Shown here: positions 51,047 to 59,576 of the stretch, one piece after another
Layout of the letters: every line of letters starts with the position of its first letter
Position numbering within the stretch: position 1 is the first letter of the stretch
Assembly (NCBI RefSeq): GCF_904066215.1
Contig: NZ_LR880474.1
Location: 124,001-188,000 of the forward strand
Direction: 5' to 3'
DNA length: 64,000 bases
Origin: Microbacterium sp. Nx66
GTDB taxonomy: Bacteria; Actinomycetota; Actinomycetes; Actinomycetales; Microbacteriaceae
Position numbers and translations under genes: made by a program
The notes under the pieces: generated by a model
Told to the model about the DNA's origin: nothing
Database searches by the model: none
What the model saw: only the letters and a program-made list of their open reading frames with translations

Positions 51047-51639
51047 TGACCACCGTCACCGAAACCCTGCCCGCCCTCCGCGCCCGTCGACTGGATCGGG
51101 TGTCGCCGCCGAACCGTGCCGCGCGGGTGGTCGTGGCCCTGCTGATGCTCGCCGCGGGCGGAGCGCTCCTGGCGGTCAACACCTCCTTCCGCGCCGTCGA
51201 GGCGGTCGTCGCGACGTGGCTGCTCTCGCCGTTCGTCGAGGGCCAGCGCGCGGCGATCGGCGAGCACTATCTCGTCTGGACCCCGACCGGAGACCTGATC
51301 GCTCTGCAGATCACGGTCGAGTGCACAGCACTCCTGATCGGGCTCCCGCTCACCGTGGTCGCCGCGGTGATCCTCGCCTTCACCCGCGTGCGGTGGAGCC
51401 GGCTGTTCGGCGGGCTCGCAGCCATGTGGGGCATCGTCTTCGCGGTCAACATGCTGCGGCTCGTCCTGATCGGCTGGGCCACCCAGACCTGGGGTCTCGA
51501 TCCGGGCTACAAGGTGAGCCACGTGTTCGTGGGTTCCCTCGTCGGCGTCCTGGGGTACGTCGTCGGACTCGTCGTCATGCTCCTGATCATCGGCGTCCGT
51601 GCCCCGCAGCGCCGGAATACTCGCCGTCCGCGGGCGTAA
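51046..51639 (+). CDS. Exosortase/archaeosortase family transpeptidase
   Basis: This 197-residue, multi-helix membrane protein carries the catalytic set of the exosortase family: Cys93 in TVECTALLIG, Arg138 in VNMLRLVLIG and His159 in KVSHVFVGS, at the expected spacing. These enzymes cut C-terminal signals of exported proteins and transfer them to a membrane or polysaccharide acceptor. Its start overlaps the GT2 gene by one base, so it is the last gene of the polysaccharide operon. A promoter element for the next surface gene overlaps its stop codon. Exosortases are uncommon in actinobacteria compared with sortases. Confidence 0.85.
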   Translation: MTTVTETLPALRARRLDRVSPPNRAARVVVALLMLAAGGALLAVNTSFRAVEAVVATWLLSPFVEGQRAAIGEHYLVWTPTGDLIALQITVECTALLIGLPLTVVAAVILAFTRVRWSRLFGGLAAMWGIVFAVNMLRLVLIGWATQTWGLDPGYKVSHVFVGSLVGVLGYVVGLVVMLLIIGVRAPQRRNTRRPRA

Positions 51640-51664
51640 TCGACCCCCGTCCCCACCGTCTCAT
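51634..51664 (+). promoter_or_regulatory. Bipartite sigma-regulon promoter element, copy 4
   Basis: GCGTAAT (51634-51640), 17 nt, then GTCTCAT (51658-51664). The first box contains the exosortase stop codon. The second box is identical to copy 2. The downstream start codon is 51 nt away. Confidence 0.7.
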
Positions 51665-51715
51665 TCGCGGCGAAGCACTCTGCTCGTCGTGTCCACATCA
51701 AGAAAGAGGCTCATC

Positions 51716-52387
51716 ATGAAGAGCATCCTCAAGACCGCGTGCAGCGCCGGTGTCGGCCTGCTGATCGTCGGGGGCTCGCTCCTCGGCGCGCAGGGGGCCA
51801 TGGCCGCCGACCAGCCCGACTCCACCGACGGCGCATCGAGCGGCGGCATCTCCTCGGTCCGCAGCACGGAAGACGTCGACGGTCAGGCCTCGACCCGCGG
51901 CTACCTGGGTCGAGCCACCCAGACGGCCGCGACGGGCGTGACGCCGGGGTCGGAGATCAAGGAGGGCGCGATCGTGCAGCTCGTCAACGACGAGCAGATC
52001 GACGGCGTCTACAAGGTGATCCTGCCCGTGCCGGCGCACACGACCTTCGCGTCGGCGACCAGCGGCGGTCAGCTCGTCGGTGGGAACGTCGTCTGGACGT
52101 TCAACGTCACGCACGACGGCGGCACCAGCATCGTCACCCCGATGGCGACGTTCACCGTCGACGCCGACTACTGGGGTCCGCAGATCACCAACAGCGCCAA
52201 GGTGCTCTACACCGGTGGCGTCTTCACCGACGACCACCGCTTCACCTACAACTACAGCCACACCTTCGCCGAGCGTCCGCCGGTGCCGGTGGCCGATCCT
52301 GCCGTCGGACTCGCGGGTGCCGGTGTGATCGCCGTCGGAGCTGCCGGCGCGTTCGCGCTGCGTCGTCGTCCCTCGGCGACCCGGTGA
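51716..52387 (+). CDS. Small exported protein with short exosortase-like C-terminal signal
   Basis: The 223 residues include a signal peptide (ending AQGAMAADQ), a beta-rich body of ~150 residues and a C-terminal ADPAVGLAGAGVIAVGAAG, then AFALRRRPSATR. The tail has motif, short hydrophobic stretch and Arg cluster, as in exosortase substrates, and its GLAGAG lines up with GLAQTG of the neighbouring LAXTG protein but lacks the Thr-Gly pair. AAAGAGG precedes ATG 51716. It starts 76 bp after the exosortase gene and is the most likely direct substrate of that enzyme. Confidence 0.8.
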   Translation: MKSILKTACSAGVGLLIVGGSLLGAQGAMAADQPDSTDGASSGGISSVRSTEDVDGQASTRGYLGRATQTAATGVTPGSEIKEGAIVQLVNDEQIDGVYKVILPVPAHTTFASATSGGQLVGGNVVWTFNVTHDGGTSIVTPMATFTVDADYWGPQITNSAKVLYTGGVFTDDHRFTYNYSHTFAERPPVPVADPAVGLAGAGVIAVGAAGAFALRRRPSATR

Positions 52388-52421
52388 CGGGCGCCGGACA
52401 GACACGGAGGAACAGAGACCT

Positions 52422-54164
52422 GTGAAGAAGACATCCTTTCTTCGGGGTGCGCTGACCGTGGGGGTGCTCACCGCTCTGGCGGCGGGCGCCCTCGCGGGTG
52501 CCCCCGCCGCCTCGGCGGCCGACGTCAACGGCTGGAGCGGATCGGGAGACACCCGCACCGCGTCGGCCGCCGGAGCGACGGCCCGCATCACCACCACCGA
52601 CAAGGTGCAGATCAAGAGCTCCGGTGACGTCGTCAATCTCGCCACCGTGCGCGACGGCGGGGAGCTCGGGCTCAACGTGATCGGCCTCAACGAGGGCTAC
52701 CCCTGCAAGAACGGCATCGAGTGCGTCCGCGGGAACGTCGTGGTCGACTTCGGCCAGCAGGTGACGAACCCGAAGATCACCCTCGCCAACCTCGGCGGTG
52801 ACGTGTACTCCATCGGCGGCGTCGTGCAGTCCTCGGCGAAGTACACGCTGAAGCCCTCCGGGGTGAGCCTCAGCGCCGTGAGCGGCAACCTGGACGTGAC
52901 GTCGAACACGATCACCTCGACCTCCTTCGCCGCCAAGACCGGCACGGTGCAGGTCAACGGCACGGTCTCGAAGGTGGAGTTCCAGCTCAGCATGCGCTCG
53001 AAGGGCGCGTTCCTCGGGCTCGTGCCGACCTGGACGAAGGTGCCGAGCGACCTGCACAGCATCGACATCGACGTGGACAAGCCGACGGCGCCCGCGCTGA
53101 CGGTGGACAAGAACGATCACCGCGACAGCGCCGTGATCGGCGACCAGCTCTCGTACGACATCGTGGTGCGCAACACCGGCACCGCTGCGGCGAGCGACGT
53201 CGTCGTCAGCGACGACCTGCCGGCCGGGCTCACCGGTATCACCGCCTCGTACACCGCTGGCACGACCGGTCAGGTGTCGATCACCGGGCAGCGCGTCCAG
53301 GGCACGATCCCATCGCTCGCTCCTGGCGCGTCCTCGACGATCACCGTGAAGGCGACCGTCGGGGCATCCACGCCGATCGGGAACCTGCGCAACAACGCCT
53401 GCGCCGTGGGAACCGCCACGAACCAGGCCTGTGACTGGGACGACACCACCATCACCAAGAAGACCACGCCCGTGCTGACGATCAGCAAGGACGACGGTCA
53501 GGGTGATGTGAAGCTCGGACAGGACCTGACGTACGACATCGTCGTGCGGAACACCGGCGACGGTGCGGCCACGAACGTCGTGGTCAGCGACCCGCTCCCG
53601 GCCGGTCTCGACTTCGTCTCGGGCAACGGCCCGTCGGGTGTGACGGTGAGCGCCTCCGGGCGCACCGTGACCGCCAACCTCGGCACGCTCGAGGCAGGGC
53701 AGTCGGTGACGCTGAAGGTGAACGCCAAGGTCAACCAGTCGGCTCCTCCCGGGGCGCTGACCAACCAGGCCTGCGCGGTCGCCGGTAACGCGGCGAACGT
53801 CTGCGCGACCGACACCGACACCGTCAAGCGCGAGTTCTTCCAGTACACGTTCAACTCGAACCCGACCGACCCGACGCCGGGCCAGGCCGTGACGTACCGG
53901 ATGGAGTTCGGCAACAACGGCAACGTCGACTCGGCGAACGCGGAGATCGCATACACGCTGGCGGGCATCCTCGACGATTCCAGCTGGAACCCGTCGAGCG
54001 TGACGGCCAATCGCGGCACCGTCACCGTGAGCGGCGACAGCATCGACTGGAAGGGACCCCTCGCCTCGGGCGAGACGGTCGTGATCACCTTCACCGGTGT
54101 CTGGAACGGGAACGGCGACGGTTTCGCCTTCCCCAACGTCACCTACTACGGCAGCGCGCGCTAG
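52422..54164 (+). CDS. Secreted DUF11-repeat protein without anchor
   Basis: This 580-residue protein has a signal peptide (VGVLTALAAGALAGAPAASA), an N-terminal beta module (VVVDFGQQVTNPKITLANLGG) like that of the LAQTG protein, and three DUF11-type units (starting LTVDKNDHRDSAVIG, LTISKDDGQGDVKLG and YTFNSNPTDPTPGQ). It ends at FPNVTYYGSAR with no sorting signal or membrane helix, so it is secreted or held by partners. GTG 52422 follows GGAGG at an unusually long spacing. It shares the transcript with the 51.7-kb gene. Confidence 0.85.
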   Translation: MKKTSFLRGALTVGVLTALAAGALAGAPAASAADVNGWSGSGDTRTASAAGATARITTTDKVQIKSSGDVVNLATVRDGGELGLNVIGLNEGYPCKNGIECVRGNVVVDFGQQVTNPKITLANLGGDVYSIGGVVQSSAKYTLKPSGVSLSAVSGNLDVTSNTITSTSFAAKTGTVQVNGTVSKVEFQLSMRSKGAFLGLVPTWTKVPSDLHSIDIDVDKPTAPALTVDKNDHRDSAVIGDQLSYDIVVRNTGTAAASDVVVSDDLPAGLTGITASYTAGTTGQVSITGQRVQGTIPSLAPGASSTITVKATVGASTPIGNLRNNACAVGTATNQACDWDDTTITKKTTPVLTISKDDGQGDVKLGQDLTYDIVVRNTGDGAATNVVVSDPLPAGLDFVSGNGPSGVTVSASGRTVTANLGTLEAGQSVTLKVNAKVNQSAPPGALTNQACAVAGNAANVCATDTDTVKREFFQYTFNSNPTDPTPGQAVTYRMEFGNNGNVDSANAEIAYTLAGILDDSSWNPSSVTANRGTVTVSGDSIDWKGPLASGETVVITFTGVWNGNGDGFAFPNVTYYGSAR

Positions 54165-54172
54165 CCGGAACT

Positions 54173-54234
54173 CAGGCGAACGCGCGGGTGCAGGCCCATT
54201 CCTCTGGGGTGGCCTGTGCTCGCGCGTTCGCCTG
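54173..54234. terminator. Bidirectional terminator after the surface island's DUF11 gene
   Basis: CAGGCGAACGCGCG (54173-54186) pairs perfectly with 54221-54234; inner CAGGCC/GGCCTG arms extend the structure. It separates convergent genes. Confidence 0.88.
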
Positions 54235-54253
54235 TTTCCGCGCGTCCGCGGAG

Positions 54254-54781
54254 TCAGTCGCGGTCGGCGCGGCTGATGAGGTCCATCAGCTCGTCGAGCG
54301 TGTCGACGTCGATGACCTCGGTGCCGTCGGGCTCGCGCACCTCGATGCCGTCGACCTCCAGCTCCTCATCGAGCTGCACGAGGATGCGCGACTCCGGGAA
54401 CTGCCGGGGGGCGACGAACGCGAGCAGCACGGCGTCCGCGAACACCACGACCGACGTGGCCTCGAGGTCGTCCCGCAGGTCGACCTGCTCGACCACCGGC
54501 TCCTCGTCCACCGCATCCTCGATGTCGAGCGCGACCTCCTCGACGATCGCCCGCCACCGCTTCTCGCTCATCGAGAGCACGCGCGCGATGGCCGCCACGA
54601 GCTCGTCCGGATCCATGTCCTCCGCGCTCTCGTCGCCGTCGAGCTCGGGGTCCACGTTCACGTTCACGACGGTGCCGGCGGCGTCCAGGCTCGCCCGTCC
54701 GTAGACGAGACCGTTCTCGGAGACGGGGTCTTCGAGCAGACCGCTCTCGACGATGCGGGACAGGAGGAGTTCGAGCGCCAT
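54254..54781 (-). CDS. Acidic cytosolic protein of unknown function
   Basis: The protein has 175 residues from ATG 54781 (GGAAG ribosome site). It has no signal peptide or membrane segment and a high content of Asp and Glu. The N-terminal half (LELLLSRIVESGLLEDPVSE, then a VVNVNVDPELDGD strand) and the C-terminal half (LVQLDEELEVDGIEVREPDG) look like alternating alpha/beta elements. Homologues are common in Microbacteriaceae as uncharacterised proteins. It is transcribed away from the protease gene at 54.9 kb. Confidence 0.7.
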   Translation of the reverse strand: MALELLLSRIVESGLLEDPVSENGLVYGRASLDAAGTVVNVNVDPELDGDESAEDMDPDELVAAIARVLSMSEKRWRAIVEEVALDIEDAVDEEPVVEQVDLRDDLEATSVVVFADAVLLAFVAPRQFPESRILVQLDEELEVDGIEVREPDGTEVIDVDTLDELMDLISRADRD

Positions 54782-54848
54782 GCTTCCAGTCTCGCGCATC
54801 CTGCCTTCCGCGGCCCCTGGTTCTTCCGCGACCTCGGCCCAGGGTCGC

Positions 54849-54879
54849 GCGTAATCGAACACCCCTTCGCGCCTCTTGT
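54849..54879 (+). promoter_or_regulatory. Bipartite sigma-regulon promoter element, copy 5
   Basis: GCGTAAT (54849-54855), 17 nt, then CTCTTGT (54873-54879). The first box with its flanks (CGCGCGTAATC) is identical to copy 3. It is 55 nt upstream of the subtilase start. The second box is the weakest match of the five. Confidence 0.6.
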
Positions 54880-54934
54880 TCACTGGACCATCCCGACTCG
54901 ACGGCCCAGGGCCGCGTTCGAAAGACAGGCTGCT

Positions 54935-57115
54935 GTGATCCGTCCCCTCTCCCGTTGCATCGGCGTGGCGCTCGCCGTCGGTGCCGCTCTCGCCCTCGCG
55001 ATCCCGTCATCCCCGCTCCCGGCGGCTGCGGAGGTCGCCCCCGACACCCCCGCCCTGAACTGGGTCCTGAACACCGCCCCCGGCGGTCCGAGCGAGGAGA
55101 CGCTGCGTGCGGCCATCGCCGACGCGGGAGGGACGTTCCTGATCTCGTACCCGGAGATCGGGGTCACCGTCGTCCGGGCGCCCGAGGGCGGGTTCGCCGC
55201 GCAGCTCCGCGACCTCCCGTGGGTGCAGTCCGTCGGTCCCACCCGCACGTCGACCACGCCCGACCGCCTCCCCGACCCCGCCGAGTCCGCGGCAGGCGTC
55301 ACGGAGGAACCCGAGGCGATGCCTGCCGAGGGCACCGCGTGGGACACGGTCGCCGTCGGCGCGACGACCCCGGGCGGCGCAGGTGTGGTCGTCGGGGTCG
55401 CGGACAACGGCATCGATGCGGGGCACCCCGACCTCGCCGACCGCATCGACCCCGCTCTCTCGGTCGGCTGCGGCATCAACGGCGTCCCGGACACCCGACC
55501 GGCGGCGTGGGCTCCGGAAGCGGGACTCTCCGGGGCCCACGGGACGCATGTGGCCGGCAGTATCGCGGGTGCTACCGACGGCGCCGGCATCCGGGGGATC
55601 GCCCCGGACGCGCGGGTCGCCGCCATCAAGGTCGACAACCAGACCGGGCACATCTACCCGGAGGCCAGCATCTGCGCCACGATGTGGGCGGTCCGGCACG
55701 ACATCCCGGTCGTGAACCACAGCTATTACGTCGACCCCTGGTACGTCTGGTGCGCCGGCGACGAGACGCAGTCCGCCGCGCTCGAGGCCCTCCGCCGCAC
55801 ATACGCGTACGCGCATGAGCAGGGCGTCGTCACCGTCGCCGCCGTGGGCAACGAGGCGCAGGACCTCGCCACCATGACCACCGATGTCGTCAGCCCCAAC
55901 GACGGTGCACCCGAGCCGCGCCCCGTGGACGCCTCCTGCCTGAAGGCCCCGGCCGGGCTGCCCGACGTGATCTCGGTCGCCGCCGCCGACCAGGACGAGA
56001 CCAGCGGCGCCGTCGTCATGGCCCGATTCTCCAACTACGGAGCGGGCACGGTCACCGTCACCGCACCCGGCGTCGTCTGGTCTGCGGTGACCCGTCAGGA
56101 CGACGGCTCGATCTACGCGCTGTTCCCCGGCACCTCCATGGCCTCCCCGCACGTCGCGGGGCTCGCCGCGCGGCTGCTCGCGGCCGACCCGACGCTCACC
56201 CCGGACGAGGTCACGCGCCGTATCACGGCAACGGCCGACGGGGTCGCGGACGAAGGGCCGGACCGGATGGGCGCAGGCCTCATGGACGCCGACATCGGCG
56301 CCTCCGTCCCCGCCGTCGGCGTCTACTCCCGTGTCGCCCTCACCGGTCAGCCGTTCCGGGTGACGGGCAGCGGGTATCCGCCGCGGAGCCGTGTGGAGCT
56401 TCGCGTGGGCACGGCCACCATGCCGGTGCAGACCGACGGGCAGGGACGGTTCGCGACCGTGTTCCCCATCCCGGCGGATGCCCCTGCGGGCGTGAGCACT
56501 CTGACCGCCGGCGCGGCCCGTGCGCCCATAGTCATCCGCACTTCTCCGGCTGCGCCGACCATCCTCACCCCGAAGGCCGGAACCACGGTCGCGGCGACCA
56601 CCACGACGATCTCGGGTACCGGCGTCCCGGGCTCGCGCGTCCGCGTGCACGTGCGCGACGGGGAGCTCACGCCGTTCCTGCGGTTCGTGACCGTGCGCGA
56701 CGACGGCACCTGGACGGTGGACGCGCCGCTGACGCAGGGGACCTACGAGGTCGTGGCCCGGACGGTCATGGGCACCGACACCTCGGCCACCACCGCGCCG
56801 ATCCGGTTCTCGGTGCACACGAAGTCGGCGATCGGCTACTCGGTCGAGCTGTCCCCGCAGCCGGGAGCCGCGCAGGACACGCTGATCGTCCTGGACCTCG
56901 CCAACGCCGGGGCAGTGGGAGGACGGGCTGTCGTGGACATCGATCTGACGGCGTTCGCGGATGTCGAGGTCCCCGTGCCGCCGGTGGGCGAGGTCGAGCG
57001 GACGGCTCGGGGGCTGCGGTGGACCCTCACGCTGGACTCGGCGCAGAAGGCCCAGCTGCAGATCCCCGCGACCTCCGGCGACGACCCGGCGTTCCCCGTG
57101 ATCGCTGTTCGATGA
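54935..57115 (+). CDS. Secreted S8 subtilisin-like protease with C-terminal Ig-like domains
   Basis: This 726-residue protein has a signal peptide (IGVALAVGAALALAIP then AAAE), a propeptide-like region (residues ~35-115), and a catalytic domain with Asp in VADNGID, His in GAHGTHVAGS, Asn in AAVGNEAQ and Ser in PGTSMASPHVAGL. C-terminal beta domains (residues ~470-726) resemble bacterial Ig-like repeats. GTG 54935 is chosen as start because it gives the signal peptide. It probably matures or turns over surface proteins of the island. It is the last gene with the island promoter element. Confidence 0.93.
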   Translation: MIRPLSRCIGVALAVGAALALAIPSSPLPAAAEVAPDTPALNWVLNTAPGGPSEETLRAAIADAGGTFLISYPEIGVTVVRAPEGGFAAQLRDLPWVQSVGPTRTSTTPDRLPDPAESAAGVTEEPEAMPAEGTAWDTVAVGATTPGGAGVVVGVADNGIDAGHPDLADRIDPALSVGCGINGVPDTRPAAWAPEAGLSGAHGTHVAGSIAGATDGAGIRGIAPDARVAAIKVDNQTGHIYPEASICATMWAVRHDIPVVNHSYYVDPWYVWCAGDETQSAALEALRRTYAYAHEQGVVTVAAVGNEAQDLATMTTDVVSPNDGAPEPRPVDASCLKAPAGLPDVISVAAADQDETSGAVVMARFSNYGAGTVTVTAPGVVWSAVTRQDDGSIYALFPGTSMASPHVAGLAARLLAADPTLTPDEVTRRITATADGVADEGPDRMGAGLMDADIGASVPAVGVYSRVALTGQPFRVTGSGYPPRSRVELRVGTATMPVQTDGQGRFATVFPIPADAPAGVSTLTAGAARAPIVIRTSPAAPTILTPKAGTTVAATTTTISGTGVPGSRVRVHVRDGELTPFLRFVTVRDDGTWTVDAPLTQGTYEVVARTVMGTDTSATTAPIRFSVHTKSAIGYSVELSPQPGAAQDTLIVLDLANAGAVGGRAVVDIDLTAFADVEVPVPPVGEVERTARGLRWTLTLDSAQKAQLQIPATSGDDPAFPVIAVR

Positions 57116-57123
57116 GACAGGCG

Positions 57124-57174
57124 GTCACGCCGGTTCAGGCGCTTTCCGGAAGCGATGGCCTGAATCGGCGTGAC
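57124..57174. terminator. Bidirectional terminator between protease and CorA genes
   Basis: GTCACGCCGGTTCAGGC (57124-57140) pairs with 57158-57174 with one mismatch, and an inner CGCTT/AAGCG stem caps it. Confidence 0.88.
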
Positions 57175-57184
57175 AGCCTGCGCG

Positions 57185-58186
57185 TCACAACCACTTCTTG
57201 TACTTGAACACCCCGAACAGGCCGACGGCGAAGGCAAGCATCGCCCCGATCGCCATCGGATAGCCGAACGCCCAGTGCAGCTCGGGCATCACGTCGAAGT
57301 TCATGCCGTAGACGGTGCCGACGAGGGTGGGCGCGAAGATGATGGCCGCCCACGAGGAGATCTTCTTGATCTCGTCGTTCTGGGCCAAGCCCGCCTCCGA
57401 ATGCCGCCGGGCGACGAGGGCCGACTGCACCGTGAGGGCGTTCTCCAGGATCGCCCGGAACGAGTCCACGCGCTCGTTGACGCGGATCGTGTGGTCGAGC
57501 ACGTCGCGGAGCGAGCGCTGCAGCTCCTCGTCGATCCGGTACTTCTCCGACCCGCGGCGCAGCCACTCCAGCATGCCGCTCAGGGGGTGCACGGCGCGCT
57601 GGAAGTTGATGACCTCGCGGGAGAGCTCGTAGATGCGGCGGGAGAGGGCGTCGTCGTCGCTGTCGCCGAAGAGCTGGTCCTCGATCTCGTCGATGTCGTT
57701 CTCCAGGCCGGCGACGACGGGCTCGTACTCGTCCACGACCTCGTCGAGGATCGCGTAGAACACCGCCTCCGGTCCCATCGCGAGCAGCTCCGGGTTCGCC
57801 TCCATCCGGCGGCGGACCGCGGCGAGGTTCGGCGACTCGGCGTGGCGGATCGTCACCACGAAGTCGGGGCCGATGAACAGGTGCAGCTCCCCGAACTCGA
57901 TCGACTCCTCCTTGTCGCGGTACCGGGCGGGGCGCAGCACGGCGAAGAGGGTGTCGCCGTAGCGCTCCACCTTGGAGCGCTGATGCCCCGAGAGCGCGTC
58001 CTCGACGGCGAGCGGATGCAGATCGAACTCCCTGGCGACCGAGGCGACCTCCTCGGGACTCGGTCGATACAGACCGATCCACGCGATCCCGCCGGCGGCA
58101 TCCAGCATCCGGTAGGTCTCGTCCAGGTTCTTCGGGGTCTCCACGCGACGTCCGTGGACGTACACGCCGTTGTCGATGAGCGCCAT
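57185..58186 (-). CDS. corA: CorA-type magnesium/divalent metal transporter
   Basis: This 333-residue protein has a large cytoplasmic N-terminal domain and two C-terminal membrane helices. The signature GMN (YGMNFDVMPE) is at the end of the first helix, and the second ends FGVFKYKKWL. CorA pentamers let Mg2+ into the cell, and some members carry Co2+ or Zn2+. ATG 58186 has a GGAG ribosome site; ATG 58213 upstream is an alternative. The 291-bp region upstream holds only an inverted repeat. Confidence 0.93.
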   Translation of the reverse strand: MALIDNGVYVHGRRVETPKNLDETYRMLDAAGGIAWIGLYRPSPEEVASVAREFDLHPLAVEDALSGHQRSKVERYGDTLFAVLRPARYRDKEESIEFGELHLFIGPDFVVTIRHAESPNLAAVRRRMEANPELLAMGPEAVFYAILDEVVDEYEPVVAGLENDIDEIEDQLFGDSDDDALSRRIYELSREVINFQRAVHPLSGMLEWLRRGSEKYRIDEELQRSLRDVLDHTIRVNERVDSFRAILENALTVQSALVARRHSEAGLAQNDEIKKISSWAAIIFAPTLVGTVYGMNFDVMPELHWAFGYPMAIGAMLAFAVGLFGVFKYKKWL

Positions 58187-58210
58187 GATGCGGCTCCGTT
58201 CTCGCGGGTG

Positions 58211-58232
58211 CACGCAGACCAGGGTCTGCGTG
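58211..58232. promoter_or_regulatory. Inverted repeat upstream of corA
   Basis: CACGCAGACC, a 2-bp spacer and its exact complement lie 25 bp before the preferred start. A regulator-binding site or RNA hairpin is possible. The rest of 58233-58477 shows nothing identifiable. Confidence 0.45.
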
Positions 58233-58477
58233 CGGATTCGTCAGGGGGCGGGAGACGCCGCCGATGACTGCGAGGCGAGAGGCACGGACGCGGAGCGGGA
58301 GCTCAACGCGCAGATGCAGGGAAGCGCGACGCAGCGAGGGCGGCGTCGTTACTATCGTCGGACATCGCCATCACCGCCTCTCCGTGCTTCTCCGGGGGCC
58401 AGCTTACCCCTCCGTTTCGAATCGCCCGAATGGCCCCATTCCGACCGGAGATGCCGCCACGTGCGCGATTCGAAGGA

Positions 58478-59272
58478 TCAGGGGATGATGGCGTCGATGT
58501 AACCGCCGTCGACGCGGACCGCGGCGCCCGTCGTCGCCGAGGCGAGCGGGGACGCGAGGTACGCGACCATGTTCGCGATCTCCTCCGGCTCGATGAGCCG
58601 CTGCAGCAGGGACTGGGGGCGGTGCACGCGCATGAACTCACGCTGCGCCTCCTCCCACGGCAGCTGCGGATCCACGAGCGAGTACACGAAGTCCTCCACG
58701 CCGCCGGTGTGGGTCGGGCCCGCGAGCACCGAGTTCACCGTCACGCCCGTGCCGGCCGCCTCCTTCGCGAAACCCCGGGACACCGCGAGCAGCGCGGTCT
58801 TCGACATGCCGTAGTGGATCATCTCGGCGGGGATCACGACCGCGGAGTCGCTGGCGATGTCGAGCACCCGACCCCAGCCGCGCTCGCTCATGCCGGGCAG
58901 GGTCGCGCGGATGAGCCGGACGGCGGCGAGCACGTTCACCTCGAAATACCGCCGCCACTCGTCGTCGGAGATGTCGAGCGCGGGGGTCGCTCCGAAGATG
59001 CCGAGGTTGTTGACGAGGATGTCCACGTCTCCGGTGGCGGCGAGGACCGCAGCGGCCCCGTCCTCCGTGGTGACGTCGCCCGGGGCCGGGACGAGGTTCC
59101 GGTCCGGATCCTCCTCCTGCAGCGTGGCGATGACCGACGACACGGTCTCGGGGTTCCGGCCGTTGACCGCGACCCGCGCTCCCGCGTCGGCGAGGGTCGT
59201 GGCGATGGCGAGTCCGATGCCCTGAGTGGAACCCGTGACGAGGGCGGTTCTCCCGGCGAGGTCGATGCGCAT
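58478..59272 (-). CDS. SDR-family oxidoreductase
   Basis: The 264 residues have the classical short-chain dehydrogenase pattern: nucleotide-binding TGSTQGIG, NNLG in place of NNAG, active Ser in DIASDSAVV, and Tyr/Lys in HYGMSKTAL. GGAGGA precedes the ATG. It likely reduces a ketone or oxidises an alcohol using NAD(P). No neighbour fixes the substrate; the nearest leftward genes are sugar oxidoreductases, separated by a repeat-rich gap (59273-59576) with no gene. Confidence 0.93.
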   Translation of the reverse strand: MRIDLAGRTALVTGSTQGIGLAIATTLADAGARVAVNGRNPETVSSVIATLQEEDPDRNLVPAPGDVTTEDGAAAVLAATGDVDILVNNLGIFGATPALDISDDEWRRYFEVNVLAAVRLIRATLPGMSERGWGRVLDIASDSAVVIPAEMIHYGMSKTALLAVSRGFAKEAAGTGVTVNSVLAGPTHTGGVEDFVYSLVDPQLPWEEAQREFMRVHRPQSLLQRLIEPEEIANMVAYLASPLASATTGAAVRVDGGYIDAIIP

Positions 59273-59428
59273 GATGTCTCCTCCGTGTCGCTGCGGCCCC
59301 GGGTACAACGCCCGTCGCGCCGGTTTCATGCCCCTCCGCCGGCACCCCAGTCCGGGAGAGGCGGTACTCGACCATGCGCGCACCGTCTCCGTGCGGGACG
59401 AGAAGCGCACCCGCGGGACCCGAGTCAG

Positions 59429-59486
59429 GTGCGGGACGGGAAACGGGCCGGGGACGAGAGCGGAAGGCGCGGGTTTGATCTCGCAC
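59429..59486. repeat. 58-bp hairpin element, copy B
   Basis: It begins GTGCGGGACGGGAAACG and ends TTTGATCTCGCAC. It lies in the 304-bp gene-free gap between the SDR and Gfo/Idh/MocA genes, and a partial related sequence begins near 59393. Confidence 0.7.
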
Positions 59487-59500
59487 GGGGGACGCCGAGG

Positions 59501-59558
59501 GTGCGGGATGGGAAACGTGCCGGGGGCGCGTGCGGGAGGGGCGTTTTCGATCCCGCAC
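59501..59558. repeat. 58-bp hairpin element, copy C
   Basis: It begins GTGCGGGATGGGAAACG and ends CGTTTTCGATCCCGCAC, the most perfect of the three copies. It is separated from copy B by 14 bp. Confidence 0.75.
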
Positions 59559-59576
59559 GTGCGCACGCCCCGGGGG

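Noticed and set aside
54188..54934. Upstream extension of the secreted subtilase frame
   Set aside because: The extra ~250 residues read antisense to the acidic cytosolic gene and would remove the signal peptide from the N-terminus; GTG 54935 gives a proper signal peptide.
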